Shown: positions 32,306-43,002 of the stretch, piece by piece | Numbering within the stretch: the stretch's first letter is position 1 | Layout: each line of letters opens with the position of its first letter | Assembly (NCBI RefSeq): GCF_003589595.1 | Contig: NW_020653900.1 | Location: forward strand, 2,395,410 to 2,459,409 | Direction: 5' to 3' | DNA: 64,000 nucleotides | Source of the DNA: Hyposmocoma kahamanoa | Lineage: Eukaryota; Arthropoda; Insecta; Lepidoptera; Cosmopterigidae | Position numbers and translations under genes: made by a program | Notes under the pieces: generated by a model | What the model saw: only the letters and a program-made list of their open reading frames with translations | Database searches by the model: none | Told to the model about the DNA's origin: nothing

Positions 32306-32502
32306 AACCGACTTCAAAAAAGAAGGATATTTTCGATTCGACAGTATGTTTTATTTATTTTTTGTATGTACGTTACGCGAAAACTTCGAACTTTTCCTTG
32401 TTGGAAAAAGGGTACTTCAGAAATGGTCTTATTTAAATTTGAAGAAAATATTCCACCTCTAAGGGTGGCAAACCAGGGGATGAATGACTTTTGAAGTCGG
32501 TT
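32306..32502 (+). mobile_element. Family E MITE (copy 4), complete 197 bp
   Basis: Exact 14-bp terminal inverted repeats AACCGACTTCAAAA (32306-32319) and TTTTGAAGTCGGTT (32489-32502). This copy shows that family E is a TIR element rather than a retroposon. No coding capacity; TSD uncertain. Confidence 0.75.
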
Positions 32503-32550
32503 TTTTTAGTACTTTTTTAGATCTGTATTTGGTAGTAAAACAATATAATA

Positions 32551-32704
32551 ATAATAACGCACACACTCATAGACAATCACAAATTACACCCAAACTCACG
32601 AGAGAAATAAATGTAGGCCATACAAATATTTCTCCCGGCCCGGGAATCGAACCCGAGACCTCTGCGTGGCAGTCCAGCATGATAACCGTTCGGCCACGGA
32701 GGCA
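32551..32704 (-). repeat. SINE family B (copy 4), middle deleted
   Basis: AATAACGCACACACTCATAG (tail side) jumps to CAAATTACACCCAAACTCAC, so the CCATGGCACC block is missing. The head TTGCCTCCGTGGCCGAACGG is intact. Confidence 0.85.
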
Positions 32705-33292
32705 ATTGAGTTCAAATGTTAAAAAGTTTAAATGTGCAAGCGTCCTGCCCAACGTTCCCCACACCCGCTCCTGCGTTTTGCATCAGTCTATTTAACAGCC
32801 AACGTCTTTTTCCCATAACGAGCTTTCCCACAGCATTTGGCGCCATTAACGCCATTTGCTAATATCATTTGTTCAACGTTTGTCTTTTTTGTACCCACAA
32901 TACATATTACAACACAACTGTAAACCTCAAACTAGTATGTATCACCTATGGAGCCACGGTTGCGCTTGTGTTGCTAATTGTACCGTGTCTTCCCAAGCTA
33001 CCGTACAGTCAGCAACGAAAGTTCGTATCTGAATGTAAAGAAACTACTATAGAACAGTGGGTTAAATGATAGTGGTAAACTGTACACGAGTTGTTCGGGT
33101 AGTGCAAGTGTAGAGTCAATAGGAAATGGATACTTTACAGTATTGACTCTTTGTACAGGATGTTTGTATTATGTAAGATAATGACAGCTAGTTTGTAAAT
33201 AAAACAGTGCTTATTACTAACTAATGTACACTTTTTGGTTTAGTTCTCATGAGAATAGTGTTTTTTTTTAATTGTTACTTTTACTAAAAAAA
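32705..33292. other. Single-copy sequence, no gene
   Basis: A 66-codon frame at 32869-33069 shows no domain. Confidence 0.4.
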
Positions 33293-33348
33293 TATTTTTT
33301 TTATATCTAGTAACGGGACGAACAAGTTGTGCATCTGGTGTTAAGTTA
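33293..33348 (-). repeat. Family A 3' fragment (A37)
   Basis: TTTTTTATATCTAGTAACGG and GGACGAACAAGTTGTGCATC, only the poly(A) side. Confidence 0.65.
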
Positions 33349-33371
33349 TAATTAATTCATATGATACCAAG

Positions 33372-34146
33372 GTATTAATTAGACTTGTGCCTGATCGGTA
33401 CTTGGAGGGAGCGATCCTAGTTAGTTCAATCGGTCAACTGACCTAAGTCGGTCTTGTAGTTCATTTAGTTCATCTAGTTCCTTAGTTAGTTAGTTCGTCT
33501 TGTCCTTGCTCGAACATCGAACGAATGCTCCAAACTAGTCATTTTATTCGCATGAACTACTACGGACTTCTAGTATTATGAGGTCAATACTACACTGTAC
33601 TAAATATTTAAAAATACAATTTGTATAGAATCGGTACTATTTGATTTTCCTTCTTATTTTACACGTTTAAAGACTGTCATTCTAACTAAATATCCTTTTT
33701 TTACAAAATAAGAATTTTAGTTAGAATGGTTTGTTTAAAAATCAATATTTAGGTACAACTATTTCATATACTCGTACACGTAGGTTGATATTATACGTAC
33801 AGATACCTACCACACCTACCAAAAAATATTACTATTTTGCAAGCTTGTATATATACATAATGTAGATACGTATTAGAGACTTAGAACGAGCTGGCAACGT
33901 TCAATCGTGCATCCCACTCGAAATTGTGCTAAAAGTAGTGAAAGATCGCTATTTGTCCTACTCGCACCGTTCCTACTGAATAAAAGACAGGTGAATTATC
34001 AACGCAGACAGTTCCTAGTTCGTACTGATCTAAAAAGGACGATGAACTATTAAAACCGTCCAAGACAAACTAGTTTATGGCGGTCAGTGTCGGCAATATA
34101 TTCCTAATAGTTCGTAGTTCATAAACTACACAAGCCTAGTATTAAT
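33372..34146. mobile_element. hAT-like non-autonomous element (759 bp)
   Basis: Element 33380-34138 with 10-bp terminal inverted repeats TAGACTTGTG and the complement TAGGCTTGTG. It is flanked by perfect 8-bp TSDs GTATTAAT (33372-33379 and 34139-34146). The interior contains repeated TAGTTC words (33470-33500, 34010-34120). No transposase. The 8-bp TSD and short TIR beginning TAG fit hAT. Confidence 0.8.
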
Positions 34147-34279
34147 AGTACATTGTGTATAAGGGGTAACGGTAAATAAGGAATTACGAACTAGAGTCTA
34201 TTAGAAACCCGTAGTCGAAGACTGAGTGCTTTCGGGCTCGAGGTTTGTAATTCTCGTACCGCCCGTGAAACATACAATG

Positions 34280-34499
34280 TTTTTCATAACACTTGCACGT
34301 AAATAGAATGATAGCATGCAGGCTGACTTGACTATAATGCCCCAAATAAAAGCCTAGGGTCTTTTTTCTTCTCATTACAGCCATGGACGGTAATGAGTTT
34401 TTTTTAATTGCACAAAAATACTCATTACCGATAGTAGAGATTATAGACAAGTTGGCCTGCATGCAATAATACTATTTACGTGCAAGTGTGATGAAAAAG
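34280..34499. mobile_element. Foldback MITE (220 bp)
   Basis: The outer arms pair over about 50 bp (ACACTTGCACGTAAATAG with CTATTTACGTGCAAGTGT; GCATGCAGG with CCTGCATGC) and an inner pair (CTCATTAC and GTAATGAG) extends the stem. No coding capacity; TSD not resolved. Confidence 0.7.
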
Positions 34500-34625
34500 A
34501 TTTTTAAAATCTTAGTGTGTTTTAACATGTGTTTGTTACCCTGTAATATTACATTAACTATATATGTAAAAATTACAACTATTGATTTATTGCATATTAC
34601 ACTGCCAATATGGTAAATAAAAAAA

Positions 34626-34840
34626 CGCCTGTCCACTGCAGTTGCAGTGTCCCTCAAAAGCTTTAAATCACAAAGGTCTGAGAGGCACTGCCACTGCGCC
34701 TGTCGCCCTGATACATAAGTTGACAAGTCCCGTGTGCTTGTAATTTCACCAGCACCCTTAATCCTTCAAAATCGAACCACAGTAATCTCATATTACTGCT
34801 TGGCGGCAGAAATAGATAAGATGGCAATACTGCCTTGGCA
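34626..34840 (-). repeat. Family A copy (A21)
   Basis: Minus strand from ACGCCTGTCCACTGCAGTTG to GATGGCAATACTGCCTTGG; poly(A) side and extreme head missing. Confidence 0.85.
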
Positions 34841-35430
34841 CCACTTCTGCTACGTATCTTCCCCAAGGAGAAGATCAGGACTGTGGCCCTATATAGTCAT
34901 CCTCCACGCCTTACCCCCATTTGCCCCCATACGTGATTTTCGCTAGTATACTTAGTTATATTTAAAAATAATTCTATAAAATATGTTATCTCAACTGGTT
35001 TTCTATTTACCCGTCTCGCTGCTGTGCAAGTCAGTGCTGAAGATAATTGGGTTCTAAAAACTTTCACCCTGTATAATATCCAAAACGCTGTATTAAACAG
35101 TATTTCCCACGTTCGAGTCGCTAATTCCCGATAACCATGAACTGTACTCGATCACTGTTACTTGCATTATTATCGTTAATTATCTAAAATTAGAATACAA
35201 CACACATCTGGTGTTCTTTGTTTTTAGTATCGATAGAATCCCACCAAAAAGAAACAAGAAATATGATAGGTACTTACATAGAATATTTTACAGATTGTTA
35301 CGTATGTTCTATTAAATTATACTTCACCACACTCACCGAAGTTTATTCTGTAGAAAACCGAAAGACAGGCAACTTTGTGCCAGTGGACTAAACTATGAGG
35401 TTTACATTCGAGCTCAGTTACTTCGTATCA
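34841..35430. other. Single-copy sequence, no gene
   Basis: No repeat or coding signal. 35380-35430 ends in ACTTCGTATCATAAAAAAAA, a degraded family A tail. Confidence 0.4.
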
Positions 35431-35655
35431 TAAAAAAAAGTGGAGCAAGATCTCCGCGCCCTGCACGCAGAGAACTGAGAGGAGATCGCACAAGACAGGG
35501 CGCGCTGGCATCAACTCGTATTGGAGGCCAAGACACACTTCGGGTCGCTGACCCAGTGGAGTTAGTAAATAGTATTGCTATTAAACATTCACAAATGTAA
35601 GTAACTTACTGATTAAAGTCATGGGTACACGTGTAGACAGGATATTCCAATTGAG
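35431..35655 (+). mobile_element. RTE-like LINE C-terminal remnant (copy 2)
   Basis: GTGGAGCAAGATCTCCGCGC through GAGAACTGAGAGGAGATCGC and TTCGGGTCGCTGACCCAG, then CAAATGTAAGTAACTTACTG. Same unit as 1823-2033 and likewise directly behind a family A-like tail. Its end (GAGAAATAACCATTCTCTCA, 36139-36165) is displaced by an inserted LINE. Confidence 0.65.
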
Positions 35656-35659
35656 ATAT

Positions 35660-36138
35660 TACAATTTATGAAAAATAGTAACAGACATAACATTAATACG
35701 AGGAATAGAAATAAACTAGCTTTTCTTGATAGTCGTCTTCACAAAGTCAAAAAATCGTTTAAGGGGCAATGTATACGCTTCTATAACAAGATTCCGGTTG
35801 ATATACAAAATTTGCCTTTCACGAGGTTTAAAACTATAGTGAAACAAAAACTTTATACTAAAGGTTATTATAGAACTTCTGCGTACTTGGATGACAAAAA
35901 TCCGTAGTAGTAACCCGTTTTGCTCATGGAGGTAGTCTCGATCTCTGATGATGCAATTAAAAAAAAATATTGTAAATGTTATTTACAAAGAGCAACCCCT
36001 ACCTAGAGTTTCTTGCTCATTCTTCTCAGGGGAATCTGCCTTACGAATGAGCGGTAGAGTTTAACCATTGTGACGATTTCAAGTGTAATAATGCTTACCT
36101 ATGAAATAAAGATTATTTTGAATTTGAATTTGAATTTG
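35660..36138 (+). mobile_element. LINE 3' end inserted in the RTE remnant
   Basis: The frame 35668-35907 has the Jockey/CR1-type C-terminus: NINTRNRNKLAFLDSRLHKV, then KSFKGQCIRFYNKIPVDIQN and FKTIVKQKLYTKGYYRT, with stop at 35905-35907. A 3' UTR of about 230 bp ends AATAAAGATTATTTTGAATT with a TTTGAA repeat tail. A related 3' end is at 40336-40638. The RTE sequence resumes after 36138, so this is the younger insertion. Confidence 0.8.
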
Positions 36139-36165
36139 AGAAATAACCATTCTCTCACTGTGCTA

Positions 36166-36508
36166 CCGTAGCTCTATATGACATCATCTACAGGATTTGA
36201 AGTGCGTTTATTTCAAAGTCGGAGCTCATACCGAATCTACCGGGAGGTAATTTCAAACAACAGTTACCTGCTGCGTATCGTTTAAGAAAACCGGTCATAT
36301 TTATCAATATTTCTCCCAACACAATGCGGTAGTCAGAAATTAAAAAGAAAAAATCAAAATCTGACGTTCATTAATACCAAATCAACAATGGCCGCTAATG
36401 CGCGGCACACGTCGCCGCCGGCGCAGCTAAAAAAGAAATTATTCTTAATTCAAAATAAATCCTCGGCGTTCGATTTCGAAAAAGGAAACTCCTTCGTCAG
36501 TCACAATG
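36166..36508. other. Unique region with GC-rich island
   Basis: 36380-36480 holds GCGCGGCACACGTCGCCGCC and GGCGCAGCTAAAAAAG with homeodomain-like cores nearby (TTAATTC, ATTAATA). No coding frame. Confidence 0.4.
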
Positions 36509-36716
36509 GAGCCGCCTAGTGTTGCACAACTGTTGATTGTTGGATCATCGATACCTTCAAAGCTAATCGTTTATTAGTTAATTTTAAGGCTATCAATATT
36601 TTCGATAACATCGATATGATTATATACATATATATTTCACAGCAAATTTCTAAGCGTAAGACGTAACACACCTTACTATCAATCGTGTGCAAAAGCAATC
36701 GTGGATCATGCACTGG

Positions 36717-36719
36717 GGA

Positions 36720-36767
<48 letters not shown>

Positions 36768-36768
36768 T
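36717..36768. repeat. ATT/TTA microsatellite
   Basis: About 16 uninterrupted ATT units followed shortly by the SINE family B head. Confidence 0.95.
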
Positions 36769-36786
36769 CGGTTATCTATGTTTATC

Positions 36787-36995
36787 TGCCTCTGTGGCCG
36801 AACCGTTACCATGCCGGCCTGCCAAGCAGAGGTCCCGGGTTCGATTTCCGTGCCAGAAGAAATATTTGTATGGCCTACATTTATTTTTCTCGTAAGTTTG
36901 GGTGTAATTTGTGGTTGTTTATGTGTGTGTCCATGACATCCGCGATACAGGGGTTCCCTAGTGTGGGGCTGTGAATGTGTGCGCGTTATTATTAT
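36787..36995 (+). repeat. SINE family B (copy 5)
   Basis: Full-length: GCCTCTGTGGCCGAACCG head, GGGTTCGATTTCCGTGCC B box, body and GTGTGCGCGTTATTATTATA tail. Confidence 0.88.
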
Positions 36996-37291
36996 AATTT
37001 TTGCCCTAAAGAATTATACAGATGTATAATTAACATGGACAGTAACAAATTTCAAAATTACCTCAATGTGTTGGATTTGCATAGCCTGCAAGCCTCGAAC
37101 GACAGGCCTGTGCGTCATATTTTAGTTACAACAATAAAATTAGAAGAAATGATAATCTACATAACATCTCTGCATGCCTGAAATGATATAATGTCAATAG
37201 CAACTAAATCCTATCGATATCGATACTATTATGGCTTTTGGACATAATAGTATCGATAGTTTTATTACAGACATGCAACACTACAGCCGCC

Positions 37292-37849
37292 TGCACGAGT
37301 GGCCGTCAAGGAGTCATTTAAAATATATTGAGGCAGCGACAAAGAGCATATTGTCCGCTAAGATCGTAAACTCGACGTTTTTCTACGGCGTATTAGTGTA
37401 GATTATATTCGAATAGAGCTAATAAATCTTTTCTATACACGCAGCTTGAGTGTCCTTTGATACCTCGTTGTGTGAGGCGTGATGGTGGCAATCGCAATCT
37501 TCATAAATTTCACAAAGAAATCGATAAGTCAAAACGTTGAATACCCGTCTTTTACAGTAACCAATTTATATTTCTTGTAAGTTGGTGTCGCTAGTATCTA
37601 TGCAGCGTTGCAAATCGCCATAGTAAACTGAAAGTTCATAAGAAGGTTTTTCAAGGTGGTGACATAAGTTCTCATTTTCGCCGTTGTTAATAATAAAATG
37701 GTAGTGCTGTGGTGTCTTTTTGCCGGCAAATCAATCATTTCGAGGATTGCCGCAATTAGAAATTACTCCTTACAACTTGGTGCGTATCTGTATGGAAATA
37801 TTGCAAATTTGAATGGGACAAAGCACTTATATTGATATATCCTCCGTAG
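37292..37849. other. Single-copy sequence, no gene
   Basis: No repeat or coding signal before the LINE remnant that follows. Confidence 0.4.
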
Positions 37850-38133
37850 TCACCGATTTACAACTTGCCGTATTCCATCGCGATCTAAAAGGTTTGGTGG
37901 CACCTTTCTCTGTCGCACAGTCGAAAAATGGAACTCTTTTCCAGCGCACGTATCCTTCTTACGAAATGGGGTCCTTCAAACGAGACGTGAAGAAGCATCT
38001 TGTAGGCATGCAGGGTGGAGGTGGCTAGGACAGTAATTGTATCAACACTGCACTAAATATCATCACGTTTGGATTCCACTTTCCATGTAACATCATGTGC
38101 AGTGGAGTCATCTGCCTGTCACGTATAAAAAAA
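37850..38133 (+). mobile_element. LINE C-terminal/3' UTR remnant
   Basis: Plus frame ending at 38028 with FSVAQSKNGTLFQRTYPSYE, then MGSFKRDVKKHLVG, a diverged form of the FPxSYnlgxFKrxVnkhL block at LINE C-termini. The UTR ends in AAAAAAA at about 38133. Confidence 0.55.
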
Positions 38134-38270
38134 TTACACAATCAATCAAAATTGTAACGTCAGTTTCTTTTATGACGATGTCTGAATGAATGAAATGATA
38201 TTCTTTATTGTACATTACAATGATAATATAGAACAGTAATATAAACTTTTTTTATAACACTTTGTAACAT

Positions 38271-38358
38271 AACGATCTTAGGGTCACTGCCACTGCGCCC
38301 GTCACCCTGAGAAATAAGTTGACAAGGCTCATGTTCCCGTAATTTCACCAGCACCGTT
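38271..38358 (-). repeat. Family A middle fragment (A22)
   Basis: GATCTTAGGGTCACTGCCAC through AAATAAGTTGACAAGGCTCA to TTTCACCAGCACCG. Confidence 0.8.
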
Positions 38359-38420
38359 TTTGCAATAACTCTATACATAATATGCATTAGTTTATTATAA
38401 TAATACCTAGCTTCGTAGCA

Positions 38421-38670
38421 TTAGAGCTCCTTGTGAAAGAGTTCGTCCTCGGACGTACTGCCACCTTACCTTCCCGCCGTCATATGAGCATTACTGCGTT
38501 CCGGTTTGGAAATGTAAGGGTACAGGCACATAGGACTTGTCAACTTATGTCTCAGAATGACGAGCGCTGTGGCAGCGCCCCTAAGATCTTTGCGATATAA
38601 AGCTCTGATTATCAATGCAACTGTTATGGATGTTCACTTGATAGTCACTTGGTATTTACTAATTTACGAA
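38421..38670 (+). repeat. Family A copy (A23)
   Basis: TTAGAGCTCCTTGTGAAAGA to AGTCACTTGGTATTTAC; the A tail is replaced by LINE sequence. Confidence 0.85.
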
Positions 38671-39017
38671 CACCCACTCACAAGTCTAAAAAGTGTTACA
38701 AATGACGAAGTGTTTTGTTCCCGACTGAAAGACCTTTTATTGGATAATGAATTCTACAGTGTAGAGGAATTTCTTTTAAAGAAATTGTAATTATATTTTA
38801 ATTATGGACGTTTGTATTTTGAAAATATTTAAATTTTTATTTTTATCGTTGTGGTTCGTATTTTTCTTTATTTTTCTTGTAATTATTTTATTTTATATTA
38901 ACAATAAAATTATTATTTACATTAATGACGATCACGTTATCCCTTGACATTATATTTCGAATTGTAATATTATGAAATTGATAACATGAAATAAATGATT
39001 TTATTCTATTCTATTAT
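38664..39017 (+). mobile_element. LINE C-terminal/3' end remnant
   Basis: The frame ends at 38790 with FCSRLKDLLLDNEFYSVEEF then LLKKL and a stop, a typical non-LTR C-terminus. The 3' UTR ends with ATAAATGATTTTATTCTATT and short TATTC repeats. Confidence 0.7.
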
Positions 39018-40265
39018 AAAAGAAAAATACGATCACATAAATGCCCAGTGTACATTATAATAAAAAATATCACATTCAAATTTAGCACTATACATATATT
39101 GTATAGGACAATAGACAAATAGGTTTAATACATGTAAAACTGAGAGCATACTTACTTTCTTGGATCTGAAGCATTTTAATTACATTGGGCGTTTAAAGTT
39201 GCTTTAGTTGCCCATAGTTTGTTGGGTCTTAGGAGGCTATTATAACGACGAAAGCCATTTTGATACGCCTGGCAACATTAACACGAGGCATAATATTCTT
39301 ATTTCTATCCGTAGACGCAAACTCCTTCGCCTCCTTTCTTCTTAAAGTGTCTCTTCAACTAGCGAATGTTGACATTCAGCTAAGCATGTTTGTCCTTATC
39401 TCAGAGACATTCTTCCACGACAGAATTTCCTTCTATCAGCGAATTCCCATCACTAGCTGCAGGTGCACTTATCTAATCGTGTCTAAATCTGATTCTTGAT
39501 TCAATATAATTTATATTTCTATCACTTTGTAATTGAGATGTGAATGTATACCTTGTACCTGTAAGTTCATTTCTCAATTACAAACTTAAGTTTGAAGTCA
39601 TATATTGTGATGAAATCGTGAAACTGTGTGAAAAAAATCCGAGGTCCCAACTCGTATCCACAGCCTCTGTGTGAGAAGCGGTAGGGTCTACCCTTAGTTT
39701 CCCAAAGTGGTCAGTACCGTCCCCCCATGGGCGCTGCAGAGTCCTAGGGCGGTAGGGACAATTGGAAGGCGTTGATACTGTCCAGGGGATGCTACCGCAT
39801 TTGAAAAAAAGACCTGAATTATCTATATAAACTTCACTATAAATATACATATATATTATTTTCCTTGTGATTTTTTTGTGCTGAATCAATACAAAAATAT
39901 GTGTTGTTCATTTTTTTTGTGGTGATGGGCGTTGCCTAAGTGAGCAAAAGTTTGGGAACCTATCTAACCAATAGACTATCACAACGTTTTTCTTTTAGAC
40001 TAGTATAAATAATAATTAATTATAGTAACTCGATTCGTGGCGGTCAGAAATATAAATGATCGGTCTTCAAATTGAATGACTACAGATTAAAAATAACCTA
40101 AATCCTCATAAACCTCAGCGGTATCTGTTGATCCTATAACCAACAAATGCGGTTATCGGCTGCCGTCGGCCGCACACGCCTTAATTGCACATCAATATTC
40201 CACCTAATAACGGCACGGCTGCTGGAAAGTGTTGAACACTAAGTTTTAGCCACGGCCAACTTTTT
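39018..40265. other. Mostly unique, no gene; GC island at the right
   Basis: A 103-codon minus frame (39578-39889) overlies a GC-rich block (GGGCGCTGCAGAGTCC) without a recognisable domain. 40110-40260 contains CGGCTGCCGTCGGCCGCAC and CCTTAATTGCAC and is non-repetitive here. Confidence 0.35.
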
Positions 40266-40335
40266 TTTTCATAATATCAAGTGACGGGACGAACGAGTCG
40301 TGCACCTGATAGTAAGCTAGAAGCCTGTCCATAAC
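40266..40335 (-). repeat. Family A copy (A24), poly(A)-side half
   Basis: TTTTTCATAATATCAAGTGA to CTGTCCATAACAAT. Continues at 40639-40862 after an inserted LINE fragment. Confidence 0.85.
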
Positions 40336-40638
40336 AATTATTTGCCATTTACGAGGTTTAAACTTCACAACTTCTGCGTACTTGGATGACAAAAATCCGT
40401 GGTAGTGACCCGTTTAGCTCATGTAGGTAGTGTCGATCTCTGATGTTTGAAAACAAAACAAAAAAAATATATTGTAAATGTTGAATGTGTACAAATGTTA
40501 TTACATATACAAAGAGCAACCCTTGAAGTTTCTTGCTCATTCTTCTTAGGGGACTCTGCCTTATGAATGAGCGGTAGAGTTTAACCAATATGACGATTCC
40601 AAGTGTAGTGATGCTTACCTATGAAATAAAGATTAGAT
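40336..40638 (+). mobile_element. LINE 3' end inserted in family A
   Basis: Matches 35811-36125, including ACTTCTGCGTACTTGGATGA, CGATCTCTGATG, CAAAGAGCAACCC, TTTCTTGCTCATTCTTCT and AATGAAATAAAGATTA, with an internal deletion near its left end. It interrupts A24 within its ATAACAGTTGCAG motif. Confidence 0.85.
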
Positions 40639-40862
40639 TTAGAGTTGCAGTGCCACTCAGAGCTTTAAATTGCACAGATCTGACCACTGCGCACGTCGCC
40701 CTGAGACATAAGTCAACAAGTTCCGTGTGCCTGTAATTTCACCAGCACCCTTACTCTTGAAAACCGCACAAACGCAGCTCACATTACTGCATTGCGGCAG
40801 AAATAGGTAAGGTGACAGTGCTTCCTTGGACGAACTCTTTCACATACAGCTCTACAGCTTCA
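40639..40862 (-). repeat. Family A copy (A24), head-side half
   Basis: GTTGCAGTGCCACTCAGAGC to AACTCTTTCACATACAGCTC. Confidence 0.85.
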
Positions 40863-41077
40863 AAATGCGTATGAAGACTAACTATTTCTCCCGCTAGGTA
40901 GTGTATGGTCGCTGGCGCTATTGGACTGTCAAACTTCATACACTTATAAAAAAATTATATCCTACGCTAACGATGTCCTGTATGTAGTGAAATTAAATGT
41001 CAAATTAAAGGATTACCGAAATAAAAATAAGGAAGCAATGTATAACAATGGAATTTAAACGGGAGCCCCAAATGGTT

Positions 41078-41342
41078 TGACTGAACGCTGCTCTACTAGA
41101 AGGTCCTAGATTCGAATCCGGACTTGCACCTGTAAGTTTTCGGAATTTACGTGCGAAATTTACTTTGAAATTTACCATGACCTTTTAGGAGAGGAAAAAC
41201 ATCGTGATAAAACCTGTACATCTGCAATGCAGTTTAATGATGTGTGTGAAGTTTTCATTCCGCATTCTGCTCTCGTAAGAACTCCAGCCGAAACCCTCTC
41301 ATTGTGAAAGGAGGCCTGTGCCCAATAGTGGAACTCTAATAA
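41078..41342 (+). repeat. SINE family C (copy 2)
   Basis: B-box-like GATTCGAATCCGG near 41110, then GTGCGAAATTTACTTTGAAA, CATCGTGATAAAACCTGTAC and GGAGGCCTGTGCCCAATAG. Confidence 0.75.
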
Positions 41343-41683
41343 GCTTACTAGATAGTAATTTATTATTATGTTTTAATGCTTTACGGTGAAAAAATTGTAT
41401 ACCAAGGGACATAATAAATAAATATTAGACAACATGACATACCTTGCTCTGATCCAAAGACACCACACACACGCAGACCCGAGACAATATAGAAAAGTTA
41501 TTTTGGCTACATTGATTCGGCCGAGAGTCGGTTATTAACGTATTTTTTTTATTTTTCGATGCAATGGATCAACGTTTGATGTTACCATAATAATTAACTT
41601 GAAATAAACAGAATCGTTACCTACTCTAAGGAAATGGTTTGGTCCAATGTGGATTGAGAATTTCACTATTTTAATAGCTGAAG
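41343..41683. other. Single-copy sequence, no gene
   Basis: Nothing recognised. Confidence 0.4.
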
Positions 41684-41928
41684 AAGCACCTTATCTATTT
41701 CTGCCGCGAAGCAATAACATAAGCCTTATTGCGTTCCGGCTTTGAAGGTTAAAGGTGCTGGTGACATTACAGCCACATGGGATTAACAACTTTTCGGTTT
41801 CAGGGTGATGACGGGCGCAGTGACAATGCTCCATAAATCTTTGCGGCACCACAACAGCCGTCGATAAGCGTGTCACTTACCACCAGACTCACGAGTTGTT
41901 CGTGCCGTCAATTGATATAGTAAAAAAG
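41684..41928 (+). repeat. Family A copy (A25)
   Basis: CTTATCTATTTCTGCCGCGA to TCAATTGATATAGTAAAAAA; head truncated. Confidence 0.85.
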
Positions 41929-42837
41929 GATTAAATACTAGGGTTACGAACCTTCTTCTCCTAAGAAATTTTAGTAGGTATAAAAGTTTGATTCGAAACT
42001 TTCACAAATGAACAAAATTTAGATATTAAAGTATTATGTAAATACCGCCTTATAATTAATAAACAACCGGTTTCCCACTGGATCACTACCGCTTAAGTAA
42101 TTGAATACTTTTTACCAGCAAAATATAACAATCTGGTTCAGTACTTTCGCCCCTGCTCAGGTCCGTAGCTCTTAATTAAGATGTAGGCAGAACACCGCGC
42201 TTGTTCGCTAACGAGCCGTCTACGAATCTCTACTCTCGAGTATACTATAAAATCTTTTAGTTACGAAGTATCAAAGAAATATTTTCAGGATTGCGCCTAA
42301 GGAAAATATTTTAAAAACAGACCTGAATTTACCGCTTAACGGCATATGTACAACATCGATTAATGGTTGATGACATTCGTAGTCGAGTTGCTTACACTCC
42401 GGTTTTCATGGTGTCGCCATCTTCCAACTTCTGATCTCTTGGGTTAATGTAGAAAAGCTAACTTGTCCGTGTATATCGTCACGAGTCGAGTGTTTGTGGT
42501 ACCGTCCTTGTTTCCGATTTCCATTACTTACTGCTTACTAACAGCATTAAGTGATTTTACTAACAAATAATATGTGTCAATGTTACATGAAAAAAATAAA
42601 TTATTATTATTATTATTATATTGATGTGGTATTTACATTTTGGAGATAATTTTAGTATTAGCATGTGTAAATGTTAAACTGTATAAATAGCTAGCAATTT
42701 ATTATTAAAATCAGTCTTTCAACAGCAGTCGAGTTTAATTTGTCTCCTGGTATTGTTCTCGCACTGTGACAAGACACCCTTAGCCGCCAGTGGATGGGCC
42801 TTGTGAGTTTGCTTGACCGGCAATGAGAAAAGACAGT
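41929..42837. other. Single-copy sequence, no gene
   Basis: ATT microsatellite at 42600-42621; otherwise nothing recognised. Confidence 0.4.
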
Positions 42838-42995
42838 TTTAGTAGCAGAAGAGCTCCTTGTGAGTTCGAAGAGTTCGTCCAGGGAAGTACTGCCGCCGTA
42901 ATATGAGCATTTTTACATTCCGGTTTTTAAGGGTGTTGGTAAAATTACAGGCGCATGAGACTTGTCAACTTATGACTAAAGATGACGCTTTCACC
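42838..42995 (+). repeat. Family A 5' half (A26)
   Basis: TTAGTAGCAGAAGAGCTCCT to TTGTCAACTTATGACTAAAG. Convergent with A27. Confidence 0.85.
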
Positions 42996-43002
42996 AAGCA
43001 GT

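Larger units (their letters stand above)
36509..37291. mobile_element. hAT-like element (767 bp) carrying a nested SINE
   Basis: Element 36517-37283 with terminal inverted repeat TAGTGTTGCA (left) and TGCAACACTA (right). It is flanked by 8-bp TSDs GAGCCGCC (36509-36516) and CAGCCGCC (37284-37291), one mismatch. Subterminal regions are rich in TATCGAT. A perfect hairpin (TATCGATACTATTATG, 37218-37233, with 37243-37258) lies near the right end. An ATT tract and SINE family B copy 5 interrupt the middle. No transposase. Confidence 0.78.

Noticed and set aside
36685..36974. Frames with poly-Leu, poly-Ile or poly-Tyr runs
   Set aside because: Products of the ATT microsatellite followed by SINE family B.
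39578..39889. 103-codon minus frame over a GC-rich block at 39.6-39.8 kb as an exon
   Set aside because: No domain and no convincing splice sites; it could be an unrecognised repeat, but nothing here supports a gene.
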